Part shown: piece after piece, positions 1 through 12,729 of the stretch
Layout: the number at the start of each line of letters is the position of its first letter
Position numbering within the stretch: position 1 is the stretch's first letter
Assembly (NCBI GenBank): GCA_002943765.1
Contig: PQWQ01000016.1
Span: forward strand, 248,001-312,000
DNA: 64,000 bases
Reading direction: 5' to 3'
Origin: Psoroptes ovis
Taxonomy: Eukaryota > Arthropoda > Arachnida > Sarcoptiformes > Psoroptidae
Made by a program: the position numbers and the translations under genes
The notes under the pieces: generated by a model
What the model was told of the DNA's origin: nothing
Database searches by the model: none
The model's input: only the letters and a program-made list of their open reading frames with translations

Positions 1-3000
1 TCAATATATCTGAATGTCTTATGCAACTAATGTCTAATTTTTCTTTCAATTCACAGATATCGGACAATATTTTTTTACAATTTTGTTTGATTTGCATTGA
101 TTCAATGGAATCATTTGATTGTTCAATATTATCGTTGGATAATTTTGTCGCTGTTGTTATTGTTGTTAGCCGTTCAGCTTCTGATTCAAGTTTTGCCAGA
201 TTATCATTAATAAGTTGACATAATTGTATCAATTCAATTAATACTTGTATACGTATTTCTAATGATTTCATCAATGCTAAACGTGTATTTTCCAGATAAT
301 CTAATCGTCCTTGTTGAAATTGATTCAATTTTTCTTTGTATGCACATCGGATGAAATCAAAACGTTTTTTGAAACACGATAATTGTGTTTGATATTCATG
401 ACATTCATTTGTAATTAATTTTTGTAATATTATCGGTATTATTTGTTCATTATTACTGTTATTACTATTATTATTTTCGTTATTATTATTATTATCAAAT
501 ATAATTTCCATTTCATTAATTGATGAACCTAAATCGGCTAAATCTTTTTCCAATTTATTCAATTCAGAATCCATATTCATTTTTGAATTAATTACCAAAT
601 GATGATTATTATATGATGAACGATTCAAATTACTATTATTGCTTATATTTGCATTCATTAAACGTTTATTATGACTATTGGATGGCGTATTCATTACCAT
701 TGATTCTTCTTGAACATTTACTTGTTGTTTGATTAAATCATTGATCAAATTCAATACAAATTGCACCTTATTTTCTAAACGTTTTGATGCATTATTAAAT
801 GATAATTTTTCAAATTTATTCATATATTCAGTTTGCATTTGTTGCAGCTGTTTACGTTTAGAATCGATTTCTTCATTAAATTCTTTTGTAATTTTATTAA
901 ATTTTTGTAAACGTACATTATTTATAAATTCTTGTACACTACAAATAATGTGATCAGCACAACGACATTCATCAATAAACTTTTCTGTTTTTCCAATCAA
1001 TTTGGTCAATTGTGATTGAAATTCTTTATCAAATGACTTTAAATTATTAAATTCATGATTATATTTATCAAATATCGACATAATGGATGAAAATTGACGG
1101 AAAAATTGTAGAGAATCATTTTTAAGTGATAATATTGACTCGATTTGTGCACGATTTTGTTGTCGTTGTTTATCATTATTACAATTATTAATACAATCTT
1201 CAATTTGATCGATGAATTGTGATGCATCTTCAACGTCTTCGACTGTTTTTTGCCGTCGTTGCAGCCGTTCTTGTTCATCTGTAATCAATTCGATAAATTT
1301 ACGTTCATCATTGAACAAACGTTCCAATTGTTGCAGTGATTCGATTAAATTCTGAAATTCTTTTTCGTATTGTTGCAACTGATGCTCCAATTTATTCATA
1401 CGTTCAGGTATCAATGTACGTGCTTGATCACATAATTGTTCAAATGCTAATGTTTGTGAATTATTATTTTGTGTCAATTGTAACATTCTGGGTATGATCG
1501 CATCATCACCATTCAATACATTTTGTTCATATTCATTTCGTAATTGTTTCAATTGATTGAGAAGTGTTGTTGGTAAATTATAAATAAGACGATCATAAAT
1601 TGGTAATGATTGCTGTAAACTTGATTCTGGTGTTTCATTTAATGCAATACGATCATCTATTGATGATATTTGTGATTCATTTTCCAAAAAATTTAAACGT
1701 CTTCGATAATCATCAAGATTATTGATTAAATCATTGGTTAATTTTTGTGCCTGCTCTAAACGTTCTAATTTATTCAAAATTCTCTCACAAAGACTATGCC
1801 ATGTTTGTTTGATATATCGAATGACCGGTACGACATCATAGAAAACATCATTACCAAGTAATAATTTCAATGCTTTTTGTGCTGTATAAATAATTGTTTG
1901 AAAATTTTCTTCAGCCGTTCCTTGCATATATTGTTTCAGTCGTTCACATTCAGCTAATTGACAAACAAGTGAATCACTATCACCGATTGCTATTGATTCA
2001 TCTAAAAATTGATCAGATGATTCAACAAATTTTAATAATTGTGAAAATTCTGTTTCCAAAACTGTTATCGATGGTGATATATCTTCTAATTGTGGTAATA
2101 ATGTTTTAAAGCGGTCAAACAATAATGTCCAACGCTTGATTAATGATTGTATCGATATAATTAATTGTGCTGTTTGTTGATCATAATTATCAGCATTCAA
2201 TGACATTAATGCATCTTCAATTTCAATCAATTCTTTACCATCTAAATCATTTTGTTCGTTATTAAATATAAATTCAGCTGCACGACGACATGCATAATTA
2301 TAATTTTGTTGTTCATCATTAACAGTTTTTTGTAAATCGACCAATATAAATATACGACTATCGATAGCATTCGCTAAATCAGCAAATGATCTTAGTTTGG
2401 ATCCTGGCTGTTGCTGCTGCTGCTGACGTTGATCATTATCATCATTATGATTCGCATCATATTCATTATCACGAGCAATCGATAAGGGTTGATTAGCGTT
2501 GACAATGATGGCATCATCATTGGCGATATTTAAAGTACCGGTTTGTTTGCTAGCATCCGCGACATCGATATCACTGATAGCATTTTTATTCACATCAACA
2601 TTATCATCACCATCGACGTCTTCGTCTTCGTCATCATCATCATCATCATTATATTCATCAACTAAAACAATAACTTTGGCTAACCATGTATTAAATTCTT
2701 CGATAGCAATAAGTACTTTATCAGCTTTAGCTGTTGATGTTGTCGATATGATTGAATTGTTATTGCTTGAATTTGAATTTCGGTCGAAAAATTGTTCTTT
2801 TTCACTGTCATTCATGTGTTCAAAAATGAAATTTATTTGCATTTGCAATGATTGTGCTAAATATTTCATTAAATATACAAAACGTTCAAATCGGAATAAA
2901 TTAATTACATTTAATATTGAACATTTTTGTAATGGTTCTAAACAAATATGTTGATCATTATTTTTGTTATAATCGATAGCTTTATAACATTTCCATTCAT

Positions 3001-6000
3001 TTAAATCATCATTATTGTTGCCTACGTTTGGCCAACAAATAAATATCGATGATAATTGTTGTCGATATTCAATCAAACGTTGATTTATTTGTTTTACTTT
3101 ATCCAATTTATTTTCAATCGATAAATTACATATTTCAATTTGTTGTTGAATATTTTTCAATTTTTGTTCATTATTATTATCACCGATATTTTCACATAAT
3201 TGTTCATAAAATAATTGAAATTTATCCAAATACTTATCCAATACATTCATCACTTGTATTGTTTCATAATACATATTATTTAATTTGGTCAATATGTCTA
3301 ATTGTTTTCGCTTTGTATCAAAATATTTCTCCAAATATTGCCATTTTTCAATTAACATTGATTTATTTTGCTCAATCATTTTACGTAAGTTAAGATCATT
3401 TCGATGTTCATATAATTGATTTGCACGTTCAATCAAATGACAAAAATCATTATTACGAAATTTTATTTGTTGCTGCAGTTGTATTATTGTTCGCATATCA
3501 TTTTCCATTTGTATTTGAAAATCATCAATTTCTTGTTGTTCATCATGGTGATCATTGAGTTGCAATTGTTGCATTATTGTTGATAATGGTTCAGGTAGAA
3601 ATTTACGCATATCATTTGAACATTGATTTAAATATTTTTCAATCAATTCTTTTTGATTATCATGATGATTTGAATCAATATTATCGGAAAAATCAATCAA
3701 ATATATTGTTATAATATTATCATCATTATTCGTGAATAAATCAATAAATTTTTGTTGGAAAATAATCAAATTATTTGTATCATCAATATTTGAATTAATC
3801 CATTTGATTAAAGAATCGACTAGGTTTTGCCATTCATTTATGTTACTATCATTAAAATCGACTATTAATGTTGTTTTCAAACGTTTATGTTGATTTTGTT
3901 TAGATTCATCATCATCATCATTATTTTGATTATCAACTGCACCAACAACACCACCACCAATAGATTGATCAATTTTTAATTTTGATTGTTTAGCTGTGCG
4001 TTCATCATTATCTTGAACATTGATTGGTAATGAACATTTTTTAATACGTTTTTGTATATTTGTTTCGATAGACTCGATTTGTCCGACTAATGTTTCCCAA
4101 CGGCGACCAATATCTTCAACATTTTTGATTATTTTTTGACTAAGTTTCGAATCACCTTTTGTGTCTAATTTTAATAATGCATATGAATACCCGGTTATTT
4201 TCGATATTGGTGAACTTTTCAATTCCTCTTCATCTTCATCATCAACATCTTTATTGCTACCGCTATCTTCATGTTTACGGCGATGTATTTGATCAGGACC
4301 ATAAACAATATCGGCACGCATACGTTCTAAACGTTGTTGAATATTTTTAAGAAAACGTGCATCTTGTACTGTTGTCGATGATTTCATTAGAATTTCATCA
4401 GCCGATTCTTCAATATCAGCTAAACGTCTTTCAAGACGTTGAAACCAATCATTTAAACGTTTAGATTCATTATCAAATGCCGACCAACATTCATTCAGTT
4501 TTTTTAAAAATTCTCCACGATTCTCTGTTATTCTACATGCATTTGCCCAACGTTCATTTAATGCATCCAATTGATCGATAAAATCATCATTAATCGATGA
4601 ATTATTTTCATCATTATTATTATCACCACTAGTTGTAATATTACCACCAGTATTATCATTATTATCGACAACAACAAATTTAGAAATAGCACTCAATAAT
4701 TGTTGCTCTGAATACATAGTCTCTTGTAGCTGATTAAATGTTTGTATTTGCTGTTGCAAGGATTGAAACGAATATGGAATTTCATCCATTTTTTCTGGTA
4801 TTAATGATGAAATTCGTTGTTCAGTTTTTGTCATTAATATTCGTAATTCTTCTAATTGACTATTTTGTGCTTGTATAAGCATATCCTGCAAATATCGTTG
4901 ATGTTTCATTGCTTTTGTTCTTAATTGTTCATATTTTTGATCTAATAATTTCATTTGTATAACAATTTCATTGATTGATTGTGAATTTCTTATGGTTGCC
5001 GTCACAGATGATTGATTTTGTTGCTGCTGTTTATTATTATTCGTATTATTTGTTCCGATCAACATTTTACCTTTTTCAAATGTTTGATTTATTTTTTCAA
5101 AATAATTGGTCATTTCTAATAGAAATTGTTCATGTTCATTGAACCTTATCTTTGTATATTCTGCCATTTCAATTGTAGACATTATTCGATTATGTAAAAT
5201 TTGATTGAAATCAGTTGATTGCTCTATTAATGTATTTGAATTTTTCACATCATTAATTTTTATCATTGATGATTGTTTTTTCTCAAAATTTACTGAACGA
5301 AATTTTTCATAATCATCATTTTGTTTTCGTTGTAAACGATCATCAGCATCTAAAATCCATGTCATTAAATCTTCAATTATTTCATTATATTCCGATAATA
5401 TTTTTGAATCAATTATTTTACTACTATTACTACTAGTCACTGTCGATTGATTTCGATGCTGTTTCGGCTGCTGATTATTATCGATCATTGTTCTATTTTG
5501 ACGTCTTTGATAATTTGGTGATAACACCGGAATACCAGAATGTTGTGGTGATTGTTGTTGTCGATATGATTTCATTTTTTTACCATGATAATAATCTTGA
5601 CCAATTGAACTATTATCACTATTACTATTGCTAGCAGTCAATTGTCTTTTAATACTTGATTGTTGCTCGATGGTTGTTGCCGATGTTGAAGGTTTAAACG
5701 TTAATGGTTGTGTTAATGATGATGTGGATGATAATGATGATGAAGATGTTTGATGTATTGTCGATGATGAATGTTTAGGAATATTGCTTGATTTTTGTAG
5801 CTGCTGCTGCTGTTGTTGTTGTAATTCAATTACTTGAAAAAAACACATGACATAAGTCATGACAGATTTTTTATCTGGTTTACTTGTATTCACATCTACA
5901 TTCAAAAATAATGAAAATAATCAAAATTTTAATTCAAAGAACCAAAAAATAATGAACAAACCATTAGGTTTCAACAATTGATCAATATGTAAATGTTTTT

Positions 6001-6282
6001 CAGCCAATTCAAATGCATGCCTCAAACGTTCATCAATATTCATCGATAATATTTCACCATAACTAAATAATTTTGGTCTTTTCAAATGAGAAAAAAGGGT
6101 TAATTAAAATCAATCTAATCAAAAGCCCAAAAAACATACCGATAATGATGTATTAATGCATTGAATGCTAAACCATCACTCCAGCTATTGGTAAAATTAT
6201 TTATTTGTACACCTTCATAACCGTTGGTTACCTGTTGACACCAGGCTAATAATTTTCTCTCTAAATCATTTTGTTTTGACAT
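1..6282 (-). CDS. Dys: Dystrophin-like protein, N-terminal part (runs off left edge)
   Basis: Dystrophin links cortical actin to the membrane glycoprotein complex in muscle and neurons. I model three exons: 6282-6140, 6077-5962 and 5895-1, with GT-AG introns and matching phases. Exons 1-3 encode a CH2 actin-binding domain (residues about 7-110) with NSWSDGLAFNALIH and KPDKKSVMTYVMCFFQV. The SWSDG and PDKKS forms are typical of dystrophin/utrophin, whereas spectrin, plakins and nesprin usually have SWRDG and PDEKS. A Ser/Gln-rich linker follows. Exon 3 then stays open for about 1,960 codons of helical spectrin-repeat-like sequence, with recurring Trp anchors (DLMTWIL, NERWANAC, DWFQRLERRL, RRWETLVGQ, IKRWTLLFDRF). 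The frame is still open at base 1, so the C-terminus (WW, ZZ) lies outside. No CH1 exon is visible upstream, and the Met at 6282 may be an alternative start or internal to an exon. A nesprin- or spectrin-type giant protein is the alternative. Confidence 0.72.
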
Positions 6283-7264
6283 TTTTTCATTCGTTTTAAT
6301 TTTTAAATTTTCTTTAAATCCAATTTTTCAAAATAAACATTTCAATTTTAAAATTTTCAAATATTGCAGGTAAGATTTATAATGATAATTATCAAAATTA
6401 TTAATAAATAATATATTAGATTATTCACATTTTTAAAATTTTTAAAATCAGATAAGGAATGTAGCTGTTGATCAAGTCGACATTGCTGTGCTCGAAATAT
6501 CATTGATTCATTGATTTATATAAATTTAAATTTAATTTTGAATCAAAATAATTTAAGTTTTAAAATTTTAAAATCACCAAAAAAATAAAAATAACTTTCA
6601 TTTTTCAAATAAAACAAACAAAAAAAAACGAAACGAAAAAAACCATAAATTAATTTAAGATTATTATAATTGGGTGTGTTTAAGTGTGTGTGTTTAATGT
6701 GTGTGTGTGTCATTTTAAATGTACATATGTTTCAAATGTTTGTATTTAAAAAAAAAAACATTTAAATGCACATTTAATTTATTTATTTATTTGTATTTAT
6801 TTTCAATGATTATAATAGATTAATTTGTTTAATTTTTTGAGAAAAATAAATAGAAAATCAATCATTGATTTCTATGGAAATCATTTTTTTCAAATTAAAT
6901 GTTGTTGTCGTTTGCTGCTGTTGTCGTTGATTTATTAATGTTTAATGGATTGAACCATATCATTATTCAAACATGAAACATTGTCATTGTATTTTCTCTT
7001 TTCATTAAAAAAAATCGATGAAAAAAACAATGATTTCATTCAATCAATTAAGATGTAAATTCAGGTATTTTTATTTGAATTGATTTTTTTTCAAATCAAA
7101 ATGTCATTCAACTTGTTGAAGCAATTTTAAAATTTCAATTTGTGTTCAATTCACTTGATGAAAGCACAAATATTCGCTCTTATCGCTCAAATCCAAATTA
7201 AACATTTGGCTTTTCTTCTCTGGGACGCTGAAATCGGTTGATATTTAATTTCGATGAATTTTTC

Positions 7265-7293
<29 letters not shown>
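7265..7293 (+). repeat. Poly(A) run, 29 bases
   Basis: This is an uninterrupted A tract. It could be a homopolymer microsatellite or the tail of a decayed retroposon. No recognisable body precedes it, so I call it only a homopolymer. Confidence 0.9.
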
Positions 7294-7296
<3 letters not shown>

Positions 7297-9464
7297 AAAT
7301 CATTTCTCGTAATAATAAAAACATTTGGACAAAGACAGTGTTACATTCAACCAATTGAAAACTATGTGGAATAAATGAAAATTTCATTCGTCATTCAACT
7401 GGAGAAGAAAAACGTTTTAAAACTGATTTTTCCAAAAAAAAAAAAAAATAAAATAAAATAAAATCACCATAATCCATTGAGATTAACCATTCATGCTTGT
7501 GTTAGTGTGTGTTTGCGTGCTTGTGTGAGTCGATATTAAACTAATGCTTCATCACCAAAAAAAAAAACTCGAAAAAAAGCTGCAAAAACAAAACTCACAG
7601 AAAAAAAACCATTGTCATTTTCAAAAATTTCTTGATTGGATGTGACAAATATCAAACAATGATTATAATAATAACAATAATGATTATAATGATGATAATC
7701 GTAGATTTATTATTATTATTATAAAAAAATTCACAAAATAAATGAAATGAATAAAACACATCATCAAAAATAAAAATCAAGAAGAAATTTCAATTGTTAT
7801 TATGATTATGATTATAATGATTATTATTTGAATATAACAATACACTTAAGGTTTTTTTTAGGTATTCTTTCATTCATTTCATTTTGTATTATTATTATGT
7901 GTGTATTCAACACACACACACAACCCAGTAAACAACCAGGCAAACACTTGATGCTGATATTCATTCACATACATGTCTATGTATTTGCATTTGTGAATAA
8001 TATGTGAGGTTTATTGTTGAATAAATATTTTTATCCATGTCTCTTTAGCTCACTTGCTATCTCGTTTTTTACCCGAAAATCTCTTCAAAAAAATTATCTC
8101 TTGATTGGTTGGCTGGTGTTGGTTGGTGTGTATCAAAGCTGGAATTTTCTTCTTTTGAAAAAAAATGAATTCTCTGGTTGGTGTATTTGTATGTGTTGGT
8201 TGGTGTTTGTATTTGAATGTCGGTATTGGTATTTATTTATTTATTTAAAATAAATAAATAATTAAGAATAAAAAAATGAATATTTATATCTTATGTGTAT
8301 ATTTACAAACTTGTATTTTATTGTATTGTATTATTAATCATTATTATGATGATAATTTTATCGTTGGCGTTTTGTTGATGTATTTGTCGCTGTTGTTGTC
8401 GTATATGTGATTCGTTGATACCATTTTTATTTTCAAATATTTCACCATGATAAGCAAATGTCCAAATATAATCACATTTATCACAAATGAATGAAATTAA
8501 ATTAATGGATAAATTAAATAAATGAATAAATTAGTGCTGTGCTTCTAATGGCGGTTATGATGGACAACTTGTTGCTCATATTTTGATTTGCGATATTTAT
8601 TTTTGATATTTTATTTCATTTTTTTTTTATATTTTGCAAAATATCAAAAATATGCATAGGTAAATGCTTGTATATTTTTAGAATATTTATATTAAAATAT
8701 TTATTTGAATATAAAACACTAAAATATATAAATGCCATATACATACACATTTATTTATTTATTTATACAAATACAAAAATATAATTTAAATATAAACTAA
8801 TATTTGTCAATATTAATTCAGTCACACATCAAGTATAATTTATTTTTTATTTATTTATTTATTTTCAAAATAAAAATTATAATCATAATAATAATGATGA
8901 GTGTATTATGGCAAGGTGAGGCCATATATCGTATACAACAATATATTTATGCTTGATTTTTTGTTTTGAGGGGGCTTTCAAGTGTGTTGTGTTGTGTTGT
9001 GTGTTTACTCTTAATGCACCATCACACACATGCATACACACAACACACGACATACTCATACACATATAAAATATATGAACAAAATAAAGATGATGATGAA
9101 CAAGCAACAAGTTTTATTTTTTTTTCTTCTTAAAGAAAAAGAAGTGTAGAAGAAGAAGAGGTAATCAATCAGTGATTCTCAATGAATCAAGTTTTATTTT
9201 TGATCGAAGAAATTAGAAAATATATAAGGTTTCAATTGCGAAATGTTAAAAATGAATCAACAGGTGTTATAAATAAACGATAAAAATACAAAAAATACGA
9301 TTGTACAAAGTTTAAAATATGATAAATGATTTGGATGGATGATCAATGATGATGATTGAATGATGAATGTGTTTATATTTGAAAACTATTGAAATTTCAA
9401 ATCATTTTTTAAAAAAATATTTGCGCATTACTTCTCATAGTCATCTGCAGCTGTGTATATGGCG

Positions 9465-9502
9465 CGGCTGAATTTTAGCCGATGCTGTTATTGCCGAGCA
9501 TC
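9465..9502 (+). other. Two abutting hairpins in the RACGAP1 upstream region
   Basis: CGGCT (9465-9469) pairs with AGCCG (9477-9481) across a 7-base loop. GATGCT (9481-9486) pairs with AGCATC (9497-9502) across a 10-base loop. They share base 9481 and sit in a locally GC-rich patch about 400 bases upstream of the RACGAP1 start codon. They could be part of the promoter, a structured 5' leader or a small RNA; nothing decides between these. Confidence 0.35.
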
Positions 9503-9750
9503 CGTGTTTCTCTGCATTTATTTTTATGGATGGAAATTAATATTAAGAAGAATAAATGCGAATTAATGATTTAGAAATTTTTAGGTGAAGCTTGCTTGGA
9601 AAAGCGACAACAAACATTTAATTTATTTTCATTTATGGCTAGACCGATATGCGCAAGCTTTTTTTCGGCTGACAATTTTTTCAAATGAATGTAGTAGCAT
9701 TGTGTATTGAGAGAAAAAATAGGATTTGTTTTTCGGTCGAAACTTTTCAA

Positions 9751-9758
9751 TTTGGCGC
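9751..9758 (+). promoter_or_regulatory. E2F-type site upstream of RACGAP1
   Basis: TTTGGCGC, an exact match to the E2F consensus TTTSSCGC, lies 153 bases upstream of the start codon. Nearby are MYB-like cores: a palindromic CCAACGGCTGTTGG at 9784-9797, and ACGGTTGG at 9819-9826 (reverse complement CCAACCGT). E2F/MYB-MuvB control is well known for cytokinesis genes in other animals. Use here is inferred from position only. Confidence 0.45.
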
Positions 9759-9910
9759 TTGTTTAGTTTGTGTGTATGAATAGCCAACGGCTGTTGGTTT
9801 TTTCAAAAATCAATTTTGACGGTTGGAAAAAACAATATTGGCTACAATTTTACAAAATTGACAATTGAATAATTTTAATTAATTTTGGTCCAAATACAAT
9901 CAAATTGAAA

Positions 9911-12441
9911 ATGGCTGATCCGAGTAATATTCTTCGTAATAAATTACGTGATAAATTTCAAGATGTTAAATCATCATCATCATCGACAACAACAACGACA
10001 GTACCGAATGGTAACAAAACAAATTTATCTATTTTAGCACAATTTGATGAAATGTTACGTATGACACAGCCACCATTGTTAACATTGGAAGAATTCGATT
10101 GTAAGTTTATTATTCATTTAGATTGATTAATTCAATTTGAATTGATTATTTTATTTTATTTTTTGACATTTGTAAAGCAATAATAAATTTGATTGGAAAT
10201 TTTGAAAAATATCGCCAATTATTGAAAAAATCCATAGAAGAACATAAAGAAAAAGATTTACACATTCAAAAATTAGAAACTGATCATAAACAATTGAAAT
10301 CACGTTGGGAATGTGTAAAACGTGCATATGCAAGACAATCAAAAGAAAAAGATATGATACAAAAATCGTATGATAATCTTAAAAAACGTATGAATTTATT
10401 GAAACAAATGATTATTGAATTAGATTCAAATCAAACAAATGCTAAATCGGTACGATTTATGGAACAATCGAAAGATTTAGGCAAATCCACTACCAGTTTG
10501 ATTTCGCTGATAGAACAAATGGATGCTGAAATTAATAATAATAATAATAATCATAATCATAATAATCTCAATACTACATTTGATCTTGTTGGAATTGTTG
10601 AAGAAAGTAATGAATCTGATGATGGATTATTATTCGATAAATCAGATGATAATATTGATTCGGATAAATTTAAAGGTTCTCGATCACCGAAACCAACTGC
10701 ACCACCAATCGAGAATAATAATAATATGAATCGGACATTATTGTCGGATAATAAAATTATTGAATCAAATATTGTGCCAAATTTAGTGATCGATACAATT
10801 ATTGAAGCTAGTAATGAACATGATGCTAGTGGCGATTCACCTTCTGAAATGAATCTTGGTTTTCGTATTGATAAAGATGATGATGATAATAATGATAATA
10901 AACAAGATGAACCAATGCCTGAAAAGAATGATTATGATAAAAATGAAAATATCGAAAAAATTGATGGTCCATTTTCAACCAAACCAACAATGAGATCAAT
11001 ATCAGCAACACCAAGAAAACCATTATGCCGTTTTCCATCGACTGTAAATCCTTTGATCATGTTACGTAATGCTCAAGCAATCCCATTAGATGCTCAACGA
11101 TTAGATGATCGAAAACATCGATTTGTCGAAAAGAAAGCATTTCGTACAGTCACATGTTCAGTTTGTAATAAAAATGTTGGTTTATGTGTTGCATATTCAG
11201 TTTGTATTGATTGCCATGGTGTTTGTCATAATCGTTGCCGTGATCATCTACCAAAACCTTGTTTACCATATCTCACCACTAATCCTAGTGTTAAGAAAAT
11301 GATATCATTGACTGGTGATAATCGTAAAACAGGTGGTAAATTTCTTATTATTGGTGATTTTGTACCCGATAATATACGGCCACTTGTACCGCCAATATTG
11401 ATTCATTGTTGTAATGAAATTGATCGCCGCATACGAGTAGTATCGCAAAGTGCTCAAAATTTATCCGATGATCATTCACTTATTGGTTTGTATCGTATGT
11501 CAAGCACTGATCAAGAAGTAAGAGATTTAAGACGTAAAATGCTTAAATCAAATAATGGCATTCCAAATCTGGCTACTATCGCATCGATACATACAATTTG
11601 TGGTGTTGTCAAAATGTTTTTACGTGATTTAGATGATTCTATAATATCACGTGTTATGTGGGACTATTTCTATCGTGCTGCAGGTATTTTTTATTACAAA
11701 TATTTTGATTCAAAAATAATTTTATTTTTATTTATTTGTGAAAAAAACAGTGAACTTATTTGAGCCATCATCCAGTGAATCTGAATCGAATGGCTATACA
11801 TCAAGCACTAATTCAAATGAATCAACGACTTCATTAAAGCGATTAGATTCATTAAAATTGGTAATTTGTCAATTACCATTACCGAATCGTGATTCATTAG
11901 CATTTTTAATGCTTCATTTGAATAATGTTGCAAAAACTGAATCATTAACGAAAATGAATAGATCATCTCTGTCGAAAATATTTGCACCAACAATCATTGG
12001 TAGTTCTGAATTTCGTCAATTATTGAATGAAGCAGCACAAAAAGAAATATCGAAACAGATATTAATATTACAAGCATTGTTCGAAGTGGAAGAATCATTT
12101 TGGCGTGGAATATTGACTGAACCAAAATTCTCACCATTCAAAGGTAAACACTAATTCTGAATCATTATTCATTTAATAAAAAATACCGTTCAATTATTAC
12201 CATAGATAAACCAAATGAAAATTATGATGAACAATCACTGATTTCAGATGAAAGATTCCAATGTATAAATTCAAATTCAAAACGATTATTAGACAATAAT
12301 GATGATGATGATGAAGTGACCATAATCAATAAAAATAATTGTCGATCCGAAATACGTATGAAATCATCGGCAGCACAATTATATACACCTAAAATGAAAC
12401 GATCATCGATTGAAAGAAATGTTAAAGATGTTTTGTATTGA
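9911..12441 (+). CDS. RACGAP1: Rac GTPase-activating protein 1 (MgcRacGAP/tumbleweed/CYK-4)
   Basis: This is the RhoGAP subunit of centralspindlin, which binds the kinesin MKLP1/Pavarotti at the spindle midzone and controls Rho for cytokinesis. Four exons, 9911-10100, 10178-11683, 11751-12143 and 12206-12441, join in phase to about 774 residues. The order is as in the family: a coiled coil (about 65-135), an acidic Asn-rich linker, a C1 zinc finger starting HRFVEKKAF (about 377-427, with CSVCNKNVG and CIDCHGVCHNRC), then RhoGAP from GDFVPDNIRPLVPP (about 455-650). The catalytic arginine finger is in GLYRMSS (about R503). LPLPNRDSLAFLMLHL and KMNRSSLSKIFAPTI are typical RacGAP1 RhoGAP helices. 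A Ser/Glu-rich insert opens exon 3. The ATG at 9911 is the first in frame after the promoter patch. AATAAA lies at 12479. An E2F-like site is upstream. Confidence 0.95.
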
Positions 12442-12729
12442 TTTGTTTTTCATTTGATAATTATAATGAGCATTTTAAAATAAACATTTTTTTAAAATTA
12501 AAATAAAATTAATTTTAACATATCAAATCCAACTGATGGCAGCACCGGGTTTGCGCACGTACTTACGACGTAATTTATTTTATTTTGATTTTTTTTCAAT
12601 TGTTTATCAACAAACAATTATTATTATTATTTTTTGGGTCATCTTATTTTATATTGTTACAATAGATTTTGATTCTATTTTGTTTGCCTTATTTTTTGCA
12701 TGAATTTACAAGAATATTAACGAAAAAAA

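Larger units (their letters stand above)
6283..9910. other. Gene-free interval between dystrophin-like gene and RACGAP1
   Basis: About 3.6 kb of AT-rich sequence separates two divergently transcribed genes. I looked on the minus strand for a CH1 domain exon for the dystrophin-like gene and saw none. Contents are TG/GT-rich tracts (around 6675-6710 and 7500-7530), a 29-base A run at 7265, TTTA/ATTT simple repeats, and a more GC-balanced patch at about 9420-9800 that is probably the RACGAP1 promoter. Open frames here are short and lack family-like sequence. Confidence 0.6.
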
